Below, one piece after another: positions 1 through 7,523 of a DNA stretch of 64,000 nucleotides (position 1 is its first letter; every line of letters begins with the position of its first letter). The notes under the pieces are model-generated. The model was not told the origin of the DNA, did not search any database, and saw only the letters and a list, made by a program, of their open reading frames with translations. Made by a program: the position numbers and the translations under genes. The stretch comes from Zhuqueibacter pondensis (GTDB lineage Bacteria; Zhuqueibacterota; Zhuqueibacteria; Zhuqueibacterales; Zhuqueibacteraceae): contig JAPDQK010000031.1 in assembly GCA_034505955.1 (NCBI GenBank), forward strand, positions 1 to 64,000. Direction: 5' to 3'.

Positions 1-2
1 AA

Positions 3-71
3 AACGGCGTGGGGGCCGGCGCATCGTATTACAATATTCCCATACCGATGCCGGCGTTACGCCAGCAGTGA
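3..71 (+). CDS. C-terminal fragment of a gene cut by the left edge
   Basis: An open frame enters from the window edge and ends with TGA at 69-71. The visible tail reads ASYYNIPIPMPALRQQ. No family can be recognised from 22 codons, and the frame could be fortuitous. The following GH18 gene starts 90 bases downstream on the same strand, so this could be the preceding gene of the same unit. Confidence 0.3.
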   Translation, partial: NGVGAGASYYNIPIPMPALRQQ

Positions 72-161
72 TGACGCGAAGTCGGGCTTGCGCGCAAAGC
101 CTTTCTGCAACGCAAGTCCGACTTTACTCCAATGGTGTTTTGCTAAACGCTCAGGTATCCA

Positions 162-1319
162 ATGATTTCTTATGCAAAGCTTTCGGCTATTGTGGCAGCC
201 ATTTTCATTTCAGGATGTGCTTCCACGCCAAATCGAGATGCGGGAAAAAATGATTTTAGTGTCATCGCGTATTACAGGGGTGACGCCAGCGAAGTCGACA
301 AATATCCCGTTGCGAAATTGACGCATATCATCTTCAGCTTTTTACATTTGCAAGGCAACCGGCTGGCGGTGGACGATGCGGATGATGATTCAACCATCCG
401 GCATCTGGTTTCTCTCAAAGAGAAATATCCGCACCTGAAAGTAATGCTGGCATTAGGCGGCTGGGGCGGATGTAAAACCTGTTCAGAAGTATTTTCCAAC
501 CAACAAGATCGCAGCGCATTTGCCGAATCCGCCAAAGGACTGTTGGCCCAATATCATGCCGACGGTTTGGATCTCGACTGGGAATATCCTGCCATCGAAG
601 GTCCTCCTGGGCATGCCTATTCACCCGAGGATCGACAGAATTTTACCTTCCTGATTCAGGAGCTCAGAAAAACTTTTGGAGAGCAATACGAATTGAGTTT
701 TGCCGCCGGAGGTTTTGCTGAGTTTTTGGAAAATTCCGTGGAATGGGCAAGCGTCATGCCTTTGGTGGACAGAGTCAATCTCATGACTTATGATCTCGTA
801 AATGGCTACAGTAAGGTTACAGGCCACCATACGCCGTTGGGTTCTTCGGCGCTCCAAAAGGAATCTGTTCGAGCGGCGGTGCAGTTCCTCGATTCCCTGA
901 AAATACCGTTGCGCAAGATCGTCATCGGCGCGGCTTTCTATGCCCGCGTGTGGGAGAATGTCGATGATAAGAATAACGGCATCTACCAGCCAGGAACGTT
1001 CAAAGACTTTGTCAATTACAAGAACTTCGAAACCTATTTCGCCGCCGAAGCAGGGTTTCAAGAACATTTTGATCCCGCCGCCGAAGCTTATTATCGCTAC
1101 AGTCCGAAAACGAAACGCTTTGCCACCTTCGATCATCCGGAAGCCGTGAAGTCAAAAACCATATACGCTATGAAAAAGGGATTGGGCGGCATCATGTTCT
1201 GGCAATTGGGCGGAGATAAGTATGAGAATGGGTTGTTGGATGCCATTGATAATGCAGTACAAACTGAGAAGAAAGCACGGCAACCCAAAGCACCAAAGCC
1301 GGCCCTGCGCCAGCAGTAA
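162..1319 (+). CDS. GH18 family glycosidase (chitinase-like) lipoprotein
   Basis: Predicted secreted glycoside hydrolase family 18 enzyme, expected to cleave beta-1,4-GlcNAc-type polymers by substrate-assisted catalysis. The N-terminus is a lipoprotein signal with lipobox ISGC, so Cys19 would be lipidated and the enzyme anchored in a membrane. The GH18 signature DGLDLDWE lies at residues 134-141, with Glu141 as the acid/base and both upstream aspartates intact. The strand-3 SLGG-type motif is present as ALGGWGG near residue 97. At 385 residues it is a single catalytic domain with no carbohydrate-binding module. ATG at 162 is preceded by an AGG at suitable spacing. It sits with a ChbG/YdjC deacetylase and a second GH18 enzyme on the same strand, which suggests use of chitin oligosaccharides or peptidoglycan-like glycans. 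Family assignment is firm; the substrate is inferred. Confidence 0.9.
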   Translation: MISYAKLSAIVAAIFISGCASTPNRDAGKNDFSVIAYYRGDASEVDKYPVAKLTHIIFSFLHLQGNRLAVDDADDDSTIRHLVSLKEKYPHLKVMLALGGWGGCKTCSEVFSNQQDRSAFAESAKGLLAQYHADGLDLDWEYPAIEGPPGHAYSPEDRQNFTFLIQELRKTFGEQYELSFAAGGFAEFLENSVEWASVMPLVDRVNLMTYDLVNGYSKVTGHHTPLGSSALQKESVRAAVQFLDSLKIPLRKIVIGAAFYARVWENVDDKNNGIYQPGTFKDFVNYKNFETYFAAEAGFQEHFDPAAEAYYRYSPKTKRFATFDHPEAVKSKTIYAMKKGLGGIMFWQLGGDKYENGLLDAIDNAVQTEKKARQPKAPKPALRQQ

Positions 1320-1453
1320 ATCTCTAAAGAGTCAAATCTTTGCTTTTTCGGCAAAGGTTTCAAAAGGTAAAATGATTTTTGACAAAAGGCGAATTCCGAC
1401 CCTCGCCCGCCCCAGTTTAGGGTCGAACTTCACTTCAGCTAGTGGAGAAAAAA

Positions 1454-2347
1454 ATGACGAGAAGAAATTTCGTTTTGATCATGTTTTGTTTAACTCTCAT
1501 GTATTCCGCACCTTCATTTAGTCAAGACCAGGCCAAGCTCCTCATCCGTGTGGATGATATTGGCATGTGCCATGCAGTAAATATGGCCATGCAGCAGCTT
1601 GCCGAAACCGGCATGCCGGTTTCGGCCTCGGTGATGTTTAGCTGCCCGTGGTATTTGGAGGCAGTAGAAATCTTGAAGGCACACCCTGAGATCGCTGTCG
1701 GCATTCATTTGACTTTGAATTCGGAATGGAAGCATTACAAATGGGGGCCGGTTTTAGGAAAAGCCGCCGTTCCCAGTTTGGTCGACAGCAACGGGTATTT
1801 TTTCGCAACGCATGCCGAATTCAACGCCCAAGAGAGAAAAGCTGATGAAGTAGAAAAAGAGCTGCGTGCGCAAATCGAACGGGCGCTGCGGTCCGGCGTT
1901 GAGATTGACTATCTGGATTATCACATGGGCACCGCCGTCTCTCGGCCTGAATTCACGGCAATCGTAGAAAAATTGGCCAAAGAAAATAACCTGGGTCTGG
2001 CACATTACTTTGGGGAAATTTTTCAAGCGATGTTTGCTATGCCCATTGAGAGTAAAAAGGACAGCTTGTGTGCAGCCATTCGGAATCTGCAGCCGGGCAA
2101 AACCCACGTCATGGTCATGCACATCGGCCTCGAGACGCCAGAGATGGAGGCGTTAATTGATCTGGATAGCCCGATCATGCGTACCTCCGAGGGTGTATCT
2201 TTGGTCAGCAAACACCGCCAAGCAGAATTGAACGCGCTGTGCTCTCAAGAATACCGCGAGGTGATCGGATCCAGCAAAGTGGCGTTAATCACTTATCGTG
2301 ATCTCATTACACAAGCAGGGCTCAAAGCGATGAAGAGGCCGGAATAG
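1454..2347 (+). CDS. ChbG/YdjC-family carbohydrate deacetylase, exported
   Basis: Resembles the ChbG/YdjC deacetylase family, metal-dependent enzymes that remove acetyl groups from chito-oligosaccharides. Visible family signatures are RVDDIGM near residue 30 (metal-binding Asp pair, usually DDFG), GIHLTLN near 85 (metal His) and DYHMGT near 160. The first 24 residues form a cleavable signal peptide (hydrophobic core then APSFSQ), unlike cytoplasmic ChbG, so this copy would act in the periplasm or outside. I place the start at ATG 1454 because GGAG at 1444-1447 gives a ribosome site; the GTG at 1442 would overlap that site. The gene lies between two GH18 genes, consistent with deacetylation of their products. 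Family is likely; substrate is inferred. Confidence 0.85.
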   Translation: MTRRNFVLIMFCLTLMYSAPSFSQDQAKLLIRVDDIGMCHAVNMAMQQLAETGMPVSASVMFSCPWYLEAVEILKAHPEIAVGIHLTLNSEWKHYKWGPVLGKAAVPSLVDSNGYFFATHAEFNAQERKADEVEKELRAQIERALRSGVEIDYLDYHMGTAVSRPEFTAIVEKLAKENNLGLAHYFGEIFQAMFAMPIESKKDSLCAAIRNLQPGKTHVMVMHIGLETPEMEALIDLDSPIMRTSEGVSLVSKHRQAELNALCSQEYREVIGSSKVALITYRDLITQAGLKAMKRPE

Positions 2348-2426
2348 GCCGTAAGGCGAACAGATGCAGAACAAAATTCTGAGAGTTGTAAACTTTTAGC
2401 CGTCTGAGCATCGCCTTAACTCAAAA

Positions 2427-2501
2427 TGTCATTTCGTGGTAATATTTCTACTTTTTAAGGAGACATCTACAAATCCGTAAAAAGATTCTTACAGAATGAC
2501 A
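2427..2501. repeat. Degenerate TGTCATT...AATGACA hairpin element
   Basis: Ends TGTCATTTCG and CAGAATGACA are inverted relative to each other, matching the ends of hairpin elements found elsewhere in the window (13036-13109, 51442-51525 and the MITE interiors). The core is diverged. A separate stem, GTTGGCTAAA with TTTAGCCAAC, follows at 2511-2544. Nothing else is seen in the 2348-2616 gap. Confidence 0.4.
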
Positions 2502-2616
2502 CCCTTTTCAGTTGGCTAAACTTTTACCGAGATTTTTAGCCAACGAATGAAAGCAGCCAACAGATAGATTGCGTGCGTAGGAAATAACTCAACAGATAAG
2601 AAAAGGGAGAATTAAA

Positions 2617-4002
2617 TTGCATAAACGAGCTTGTAGTCTCGCCGACTCACGGCAAAGGGTGTGTGTTTTTGCTTGGATCGTTTTTGCAGTATGCGCAATA
2701 CCCTTCCCGGCGAGTGGGCAATATCGTGTCGTGGCGTATTATCCGGGATGGATGAAAACCAAATTGCCAGCGAACAAAGTCAAATTCGAATATATCACCC
2801 ATATCAATCACGCCTTCGCGTGGCCGCTGGCCGATGGCAGCATCACCGGCTACAGCGAGATCAACCATCCCGAGCTGATTGCCGAAACTCACAAGGCCGG
2901 CAGGAAAATACTCATTTCGCTCGGCGGCTGGGGCCAATCCGCCGGCTTTGCGCCGATGGCGGCGGATTCGACTACACGAAAAAAATTTATTCAAAACCTG
3001 GTGAATTACTGCCAAACACGTGGTTACGATGGCGCAGACTTCGATTGGGAGTTTCCGCAAAACGCGGTGGAGCGCGCCAATCTCACCACGTTGATCAAGG
3101 AAACGGCTCAGGCCTTCACGGCACTCAATCCGCCTTTGCTGCTCACCATGGTGGCCGTGGCCTCCAACTATGCTGGTCAATGGCATGACTATGCGGCGCT
3201 GGCGCGCCACGTCGAATGGTTCAATCTAATGGCTTATGACTTTCACGGCAGTTGGACCAATCACGCCGGGCACAATGCACCATTGTATGCACCTGCCACG
3301 GACTACGACGGCTCAGCCCATCAGGGCGTTCAATATTTACGCAATCAAAGAGGAATTCCGCCGGAGAAAATTCATTTGGGCATGCCCTTTTACGGCAAAG
3401 AGTGCAACGCCTCGCGATTGTATGGCCCGGCCAGCGGCTGGAGTGATCTCGAATATACCGCAGTAGCGCCGCGACTGAGCTCCGGCTGGGATTATTTCTG
3501 GGACGAGGTTTCCAAGGTACCCTATTTGCTCAATGCCAACCGGACAAAAATTGTCACTTTCGACGACTCGCTTTCTCTCAGCCTCAAATGCGAATACGCC
3601 AAAACCAACGGCCTCGGCGGTGTGATGATTTGGGCGCTTGGCCAGGATGCTTTCGTCAATGCCCAGCCATTGCTGGAAGCAGTGGGAATCGCCATGGGAA
3701 AGGCGACCGCAGTCGCCAAGACAGAGTATCCCCGTGCAAAGGATTTTGAGTTGTTCAATAATTACCCCAATCCCTTCAATGCGGTGACGACGATCGAATT
3801 TCGACTCGAGCGTGACATGCCGGTCAAATTATCCGTCTACACGCTGACCGGAGAATTGGTTACGGTTTTAAAGAACGGTATGGCCGCAAGGGGGAGGAAT
3901 AAGTTGACTTGGGATGCAACCAGCCAAGCCAGCGGAGTCTATTTCGCCAAACTCGAGGCCGCGGGTTTCAGTGATACGAAAAAAATGATTTTGGTCAGAT
4001 AG
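2617..4002 (+). CDS. GH18 chitinase-like enzyme with type IX-type sorting tail
   Basis: Second GH18 enzyme. After a signal peptide (ends PASGQ, about residue 35) the catalytic domain shows SLGGWG near 101 and DGADFDWE at 138-145, with Glu145 as the catalytic acid. Residues from about 383 form a C-terminal sorting domain beginning YPNPFN and ending with a GVYFAK strand and KKMILVR, the Por-secretion (type IX) tail fold. The protein would therefore be exported through a type IX-like route rather than anchored as a lipoprotein like its neighbour. The start is an unusual TTG at 2617, supported by GGGAGA at 2605-2610. The gene follows the deacetylase by 269 bases. Confidence 0.92.
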   Translation: MHKRACSLADSRQRVCVFAWIVFAVCAIPFPASGQYRVVAYYPGWMKTKLPANKVKFEYITHINHAFAWPLADGSITGYSEINHPELIAETHKAGRKILISLGGWGQSAGFAPMAADSTTRKKFIQNLVNYCQTRGYDGADFDWEFPQNAVERANLTTLIKETAQAFTALNPPLLLTMVAVASNYAGQWHDYAALARHVEWFNLMAYDFHGSWTNHAGHNAPLYAPATDYDGSAHQGVQYLRNQRGIPPEKIHLGMPFYGKECNASRLYGPASGWSDLEYTAVAPRLSSGWDYFWDEVSKVPYLLNANRTKIVTFDDSLSLSLKCEYAKTNGLGGVMIWALGQDAFVNAQPLLEAVGIAMGKATAVAKTEYPRAKDFELFNNYPNPFNAVTTIEFRLERDMPVKLSVYTLTGELVTVLKNGMAARGRNKLTWDATSQASGVYFAKLEAAGFSDTKKMILVR

Positions 4003-4024
4003 GCGCTCAATAAATTCTAACGGC

Positions 4025-4106
4025 CGATCGTAATGCAGACTCCCTACGGGCGTAGCCCATGGGCTACGCCCGTAGGGAAGCTTGCGCTACAAAATCATTA
4101 CGATCG
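4025..4106. repeat. Nested palindrome between convergent genes
   Basis: A perfect 38-base palindrome occupies 4041-4078 (arms TCCCTACGGGCGTAGCC). It sits inside outer arms CGATCGTAATG (4025-4035) and CATTACGATCG (4096-4106). It lies between the convergent GH18 and lipid-kinase genes and could fold as a strong bidirectional terminator or RNA-protecting hairpin. The inner module recurs in the MITEs and near 48 kb. Confidence 0.85.
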
Positions 4107-4128
4107 TGATGGTTTTTCGAGATTAGCA

Positions 4129-5061
4129 CTATACCATGAAACGGAGCTTGCCGGGAAGTATCTCCACCTCTATGGGGGTATTGCCGAGGGTCTCGCCATC
4201 CGGCGTGAGCAGACACGGCGGATCGGTCTCCACGCGGAGTTGTCGCGTCCGAAATACTTCGACCTCCGGATGAGACGTGTGCCTGCCAGAGAAAACTTTT
4301 GGGAAAGTACGCACCAGTTCCCAGCGGGAGAACGAATTCGCCAGCACCACATCAATCATACTGTCGCTGATGTTGGCCTCCGGCGCGATTTTCATGTTGC
4401 CGGCAGTGTAGCGGGAATTGCAAATGGCGACAAAGGTATTCGCGCGCTCCACTGTTTTGCCATCCAGATCCAATCGCAAGCGACAAGGTCGCAAGGCCGC
4501 CAGAGTGGCAAAAACACCGACGGCATATCCCAGCATCCCCAATTTTTTGAAGCGCTGCGAACGCACGTTGACTTCGGCAACAAAGCCGGTGCCCAGCATA
4601 TTGACAAAATAAAACTCATTTTTGTACCAGCCTCGCCCGCCGGCAAGGCTGTTGGAAAAATGACAGCGCGCGACGTCCACCGGCTGCGGCGTGCCATGCA
4701 AGGATTTTTGCAAAAAATCTTCGAGATTGTCAGCCGGCAAATCCTTCGAAAATGAATTGCCGGTGCCGCTCGGAATCAATGCCAGCGGCGTGGGGAACGG
4801 CGCGACGCCATCGCCGCTCATGGTATCGAGGCAGAGATTGAGCACCTCGAAGAGCGTGCCATCGCCGCCGACCACTACAATCTTTTGCCAGTTATCCTCG
4901 AGCAGTGGCGGCAGGGCCTCCAGGAGATGCCCGGCGTATTGTGAGATGACAGTTTGCGTTTCGATACCCTTTTGCGCAAACCAGGCCACGGCTCGCTCCA
5001 TCACCAGCCGGCCTCTGCCCAGCGCCGAAGCGGGATTGGCCACGATGAGAAATGGTTTCAT
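4129..5061 (-). CDS. Diacylglycerol/lipid kinase family protein (YegS/DgkB-like)
   Basis: Member of the diacylglycerol kinase catalytic-domain family, cytoplasmic enzymes that phosphorylate membrane lipids using ATP. The nucleotide-binding motif GGDGT is at residues 65-69 after a short Rossmann-like strand, and SGTGNSF follows near residue 98, both typical. The C-terminal half carries the expected beta-sandwich (LTPDGE near 285). The 310-residue length is normal. The precise lipid (diacylglycerol, phosphatidylglycerol or another) cannot be told from sequence. It reads toward the GH18 gene, with the palindrome at 4025-4106 in between. Confidence 0.9.
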   Translation of the reverse strand: MKPFLIVANPASALGRGRLVMERAVAWFAQKGIETQTVISQYAGHLLEALPPLLEDNWQKIVVVGGDGTLFEVLNLCLDTMSGDGVAPFPTPLALIPSGTGNSFSKDLPADNLEDFLQKSLHGTPQPVDVARCHFSNSLAGGRGWYKNEFYFVNMLGTGFVAEVNVRSQRFKKLGMLGYAVGVFATLAALRPCRLRLDLDGKTVERANTFVAICNSRYTAGNMKIAPEANISDSMIDVVLANSFSRWELVRTFPKVFSGRHTSHPEVEVFRTRQLRVETDPPCLLTPDGETLGNTPIEVEILPGKLRFMV

Positions 5062-5195
5062 ACTCCCTCCGTGATGTGATTGTCGAAAATCAAGACTCGG
5101 GGAAAAACAGCCATTTTTACAAAGGCGGAATCTTTTCCCAATTCAAAAAGATGCTTTGCATGACAAATCCGAGGTTTTCGGGCAGACTCCGGGTA

Positions 5196-6122
5196 TTATC
5201 CATCATCCATCTCCAATCTTCGATTCTTCGATTCGCATTTTTTCTCTCCTCCAAATTCGGACAAAAGCACCATCGCCACTCCGAGCAATGTCACGATGCC
5301 ACCAACGACTGTCAACCCACCAATGCGCTCACCAAGCAAGAGATAAGCCAGGATGCTCGCTCCGACAGGTTCTCCCAAAAACATGACAGACACGGTTGGT
5401 GCAGAGAAATGCTTTAGTGCCCAATTGAAACTCGTGTGGCCGATGACTTGCGGAACCAGCGCAATGAGAATGAACATGCCGAAAATCTTGGAGGAAAATC
5501 CGGCAAGCGGCGCCCGCAGCCCAAGCGCTCCGAAAAACAACGCGAGCGCTGCGGTGCTGTAACTCAGCAACACGTATGCGGATGTTCCCAACTGCCGGCG
5601 CAAAATTCTGCCAGCAAGCAAATAAACCGCGACTGCCAGCGCGCCTGCCAGCGCCAGCGCATCACCCCGAATGGAACCATGACCGCCGCCGGCATCAGCC
5701 AACGCGATGATGGCCGCACCACCGATTGCGATGCCCAACCCCACAAAGAGCAAAGGCCGCATCGGCTCCCGCAGAATGAAGCGCGTGCCGAGCGCCACAA
5801 AAATGGGCGAGGTGCTGACCAGGACCACGGAACTGGCAACAGTAGTGTGGAAAAGCGAGGTGATCCATGTCGCAAAATGCGCAGCCAGTCCGATACCGGA
5901 AATCAGCCCCAGGCTGAAGGCTGTGGATGGCATATTTCGCCATTCGCGCACGGCCTGCCTGCCCGTGAACAACCCAAAGAACAGCGAAGCAAACAGCAAA
6001 CGATAAAAGGCAATTGACAGCGCCGGCGCCGGACACCAGCGGATCAAAATCGAAGCGAAGGAGACCGCGATGATGCCGATGGCTGGCACAGCCATCACAC
6101 GAGCGGTGATTTGTGACCTCAC
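5196..6122 (-). CDS. EamA/DMT-family membrane transporter
   Basis: Polytopic inner-membrane protein with about ten hydrophobic segments arranged as two EamA repeats (internal duplication; each half has the aromatic/small-residue pattern of drug/metabolite transporters). The likely role is export of a small metabolite; the substrate cannot be assigned. I choose GTG at 6122 as start because AGGAGGT sits five bases before it; in-frame ATGs at 6140 and 6152 lie upstream but lack a convincing ribosome site, and the first would place that AGGAGGT inside the gene. The gene is followed after 134 bases by the divergent-end region of the lipid kinase on the same strand, so the two may be co-transcribed. 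Confidence 0.88.
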   Translation of the reverse strand: MRSQITARVMAVPAIGIIAVSFASILIRWCPAPALSIAFYRLLFASLFFGLFTGRQAVREWRNMPSTAFSLGLISGIGLAAHFATWITSLFHTTVASSVVLVSTSPIFVALGTRFILREPMRPLLFVGLGIAIGGAAIIALADAGGGHGSIRGDALALAGALAVAVYLLAGRILRRQLGTSAYVLLSYSTAALALFFGALGLRAPLAGFSSKIFGMFILIALVPQVIGHTSFNWALKHFSAPTVSVMFLGEPVGASILAYLLLGERIGGLTVVGGIVTLLGVAMVLLSEFGGEKKCESKNRRLEMDDG

Positions 6123-6306
6123 CGTTACCTCCTGGTTCATATTTTCCGACATGGACTGCTTGTTGCAGGAATTACCGTGACCTTTCGCTCTTCATCCTGG
6201 AGACTGGGTGAGGCAAAAGATAATGCATAAAGTTTCAAAAAGCAAGAGGAGTAATTGGGTTGATGAAATGCGGCCGGGTTCAAAGCTTTCACATATGGCG
6301 AATTAA

Positions 6307-6362
6307 GAGCGTGTTTGAAAAGTCAACTTTTGTTCAGCCCCAGAGGCTGCGTCCGTAGGGGG
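6307..6362 (+). repeat. Partial copy of the GTGTTTGAAAAGTC repeat
   Basis: The segment beginning GAGCGTGTTTGAAAAGTC and continuing ACTTTTGTTCAG then CCCAGAGGC matches 48188-48292 closely in its first half. The second arm of the hairpin is missing here, so this copy looks truncated. Confidence 0.6.
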
Positions 6363-6429
6363 GTGCGACCTAACGTTTGTTATTAGCTGTGCCCGGTGGA
6401 ATTATAACTGAGTCCCCAATATCACCCGA

Positions 6430-6604
6430 AGCTAACCTGGATTATTCATAAAACTTAAACCACCAAGACACAAAGACACGAAGAGAAAAGACTTGTCAAG
6501 CTTCAAGGGAAAAAACTGAATTTTCATAGCCACTCTGCTAGTCATTCTCTAAAATCAAACTTTGTGTCTTCGTGCCTTTGTGGTTAAGAATAATTCACGC
6601 TAAA
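6430..6604 (+). mobile_element. Inverted-repeat element, family 2, copy A
   Basis: About 175 bases bounded by imperfect inverted ends (near TTTAGCSTGAATTATTC) with an inner pair AACCACCAAGACACAAAG and CTTTGTGTCTTCGTG that can fold back. No coding capacity. A second copy lies at 21646-21821 in the opposite orientation, including the unique centre (GACTTGTCAAGCTTCAAGG). This looks like a non-autonomous mobile element. Confidence 0.75.
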
Positions 6605-6788
6605 AAAGTGAACGAAGAAAAAGAATTAAATACAGATTGAATACATCTTGGGAAATTACAAGGTGGGGAATAATAATCCGGTAGAACTGGGGAGAATTAC
6701 ACCGGCAATGAGAGAGAAACCAGCATACCGTGATGGGAAAAAAGTTGTGGACGTGCGCTGATAATTGTGGGAATTCAGAGAATAGCCG

Positions 6789-6817
6789 TTGACAAAAGCA
6801 AATAGAGTTTTTATATT
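6789..6817 (+). promoter_or_regulatory. Sigma-70-type promoter upstream of the SEC-C gene
   Basis: TTGACA at 6789-6794, a 17-base spacer, then TATATT at 6812-6817. A perfect -35 with a five-of-six -10 at ideal spacing is the best promoter match in the window. The SEC-C gene starts 126 bases downstream. Confidence 0.6.
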
Positions 6818-6943
6818 TCACTATGTCAAATGCCGTGCTGGAGATGCCATGCCACAACAGAAATGGCAGAGAATTTCAGAAAAGCCTTTTATCCCGACTT
6901 TGAGGTCATGCATCACTCGGCTGAATCATAACAAAGGAATCCT

Positions 6944-7399
6944 ATGGGCAAAACCCGTTTGAATGATCCCTGTCCATGCGGATCGGGCAAGAAATACAGA
7001 TTCTGCTGCCATAAAGTGAAGTATCAGAAGATTTCGCCCCCCAAAATAACTGCTCACTTTACTCTCGATAACGGACAAAAGATATCCCAACCGATTACTC
7101 CACTGGATTCGATTCCGACCCACAACAAGAATGGATTGACACCGGATATTACAACCGAGCAAATGATGAATCTCTGCCTGGATCAGATTTTCGGAATTCT
7201 TCAATTGGAAACGGTCGGCATGACACATGATTTGGTTGATCGTGTCGTGCGAGAAATGGACATCGTGCCCACTTTTACATACAGACAGATATCAGAGAGA
7301 ATGACACGCGATGGCAGGTTCGAGGTGTGCCACCATCAGATCTGCAGTCTGCGCGGTACCGACCCTGTCAGCCTGCTTGCGGAAAAACTTGCCGGTTGA
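6944..7399 (+). CDS. SEC-C motif protein
   Basis: The N-terminus carries the SEC-C zinc-binding motif DPCPCGSGKKYRFCC (Cys10, Cys12, Cys21, Cys22), the small metal-binding module found at the end of SecA and in many unrelated proteins. The remaining about 125 residues, which include a charged helical stretch and CHH-type residues near the C-terminus (residues 128-134), match nothing I recognise. No signal peptide, so cytoplasmic. A convincing promoter lies at 6789-6817. The role is unknown; a chaperone or nucleic-acid adaptor is possible for SEC-C proteins. Confidence 0.8.
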   Translation: MGKTRLNDPCPCGSGKKYRFCCHKVKYQKISPPKITAHFTLDNGQKISQPITPLDSIPTHNKNGLTPDITTEQMMNLCLDQIFGILQLETVGMTHDLVDRVVREMDIVPTFTYRQISERMTRDGRFEVCHHQICSLRGTDPVSLLAEKLAG

Positions 7400-7419
7400 G
7401 GAGAATCCGAAAAGATCGG

Positions 7420-7447
7420 TTGCATCATTCGGAATTTGTGTTATATT
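7420..7447 (+). promoter_or_regulatory. Possible promoter for the propeller gene
   Basis: TTGCAT at 7420-7425, a 16-base spacer and TATATT at 7442-7447, about 77 bases before the ATG at 7524. The -10 is good, the -35 weak. Confidence 0.3.
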
Positions 7448-7523
7448 TAAAAGCAGCATCGTGTCAGCTTGAATTCGGATTGAACTCACAGCCGAAATTT
7501 TAACCAATCGAAAACATTGACTC

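Noticed and set aside
68..253. 61-residue frame overlapping the GH18 start
   Set aside because: It overlaps the signal-peptide region of the GH18 gene in another frame, and the product is basic and Cys-rich without any pattern.
6600..6857. 85-residue minus-strand frame
   Set aside because: It begins in plain intergenic DNA and runs into the end of the family-2 repeat; it covers the promoter of the SEC-C gene and has no recognisable features.
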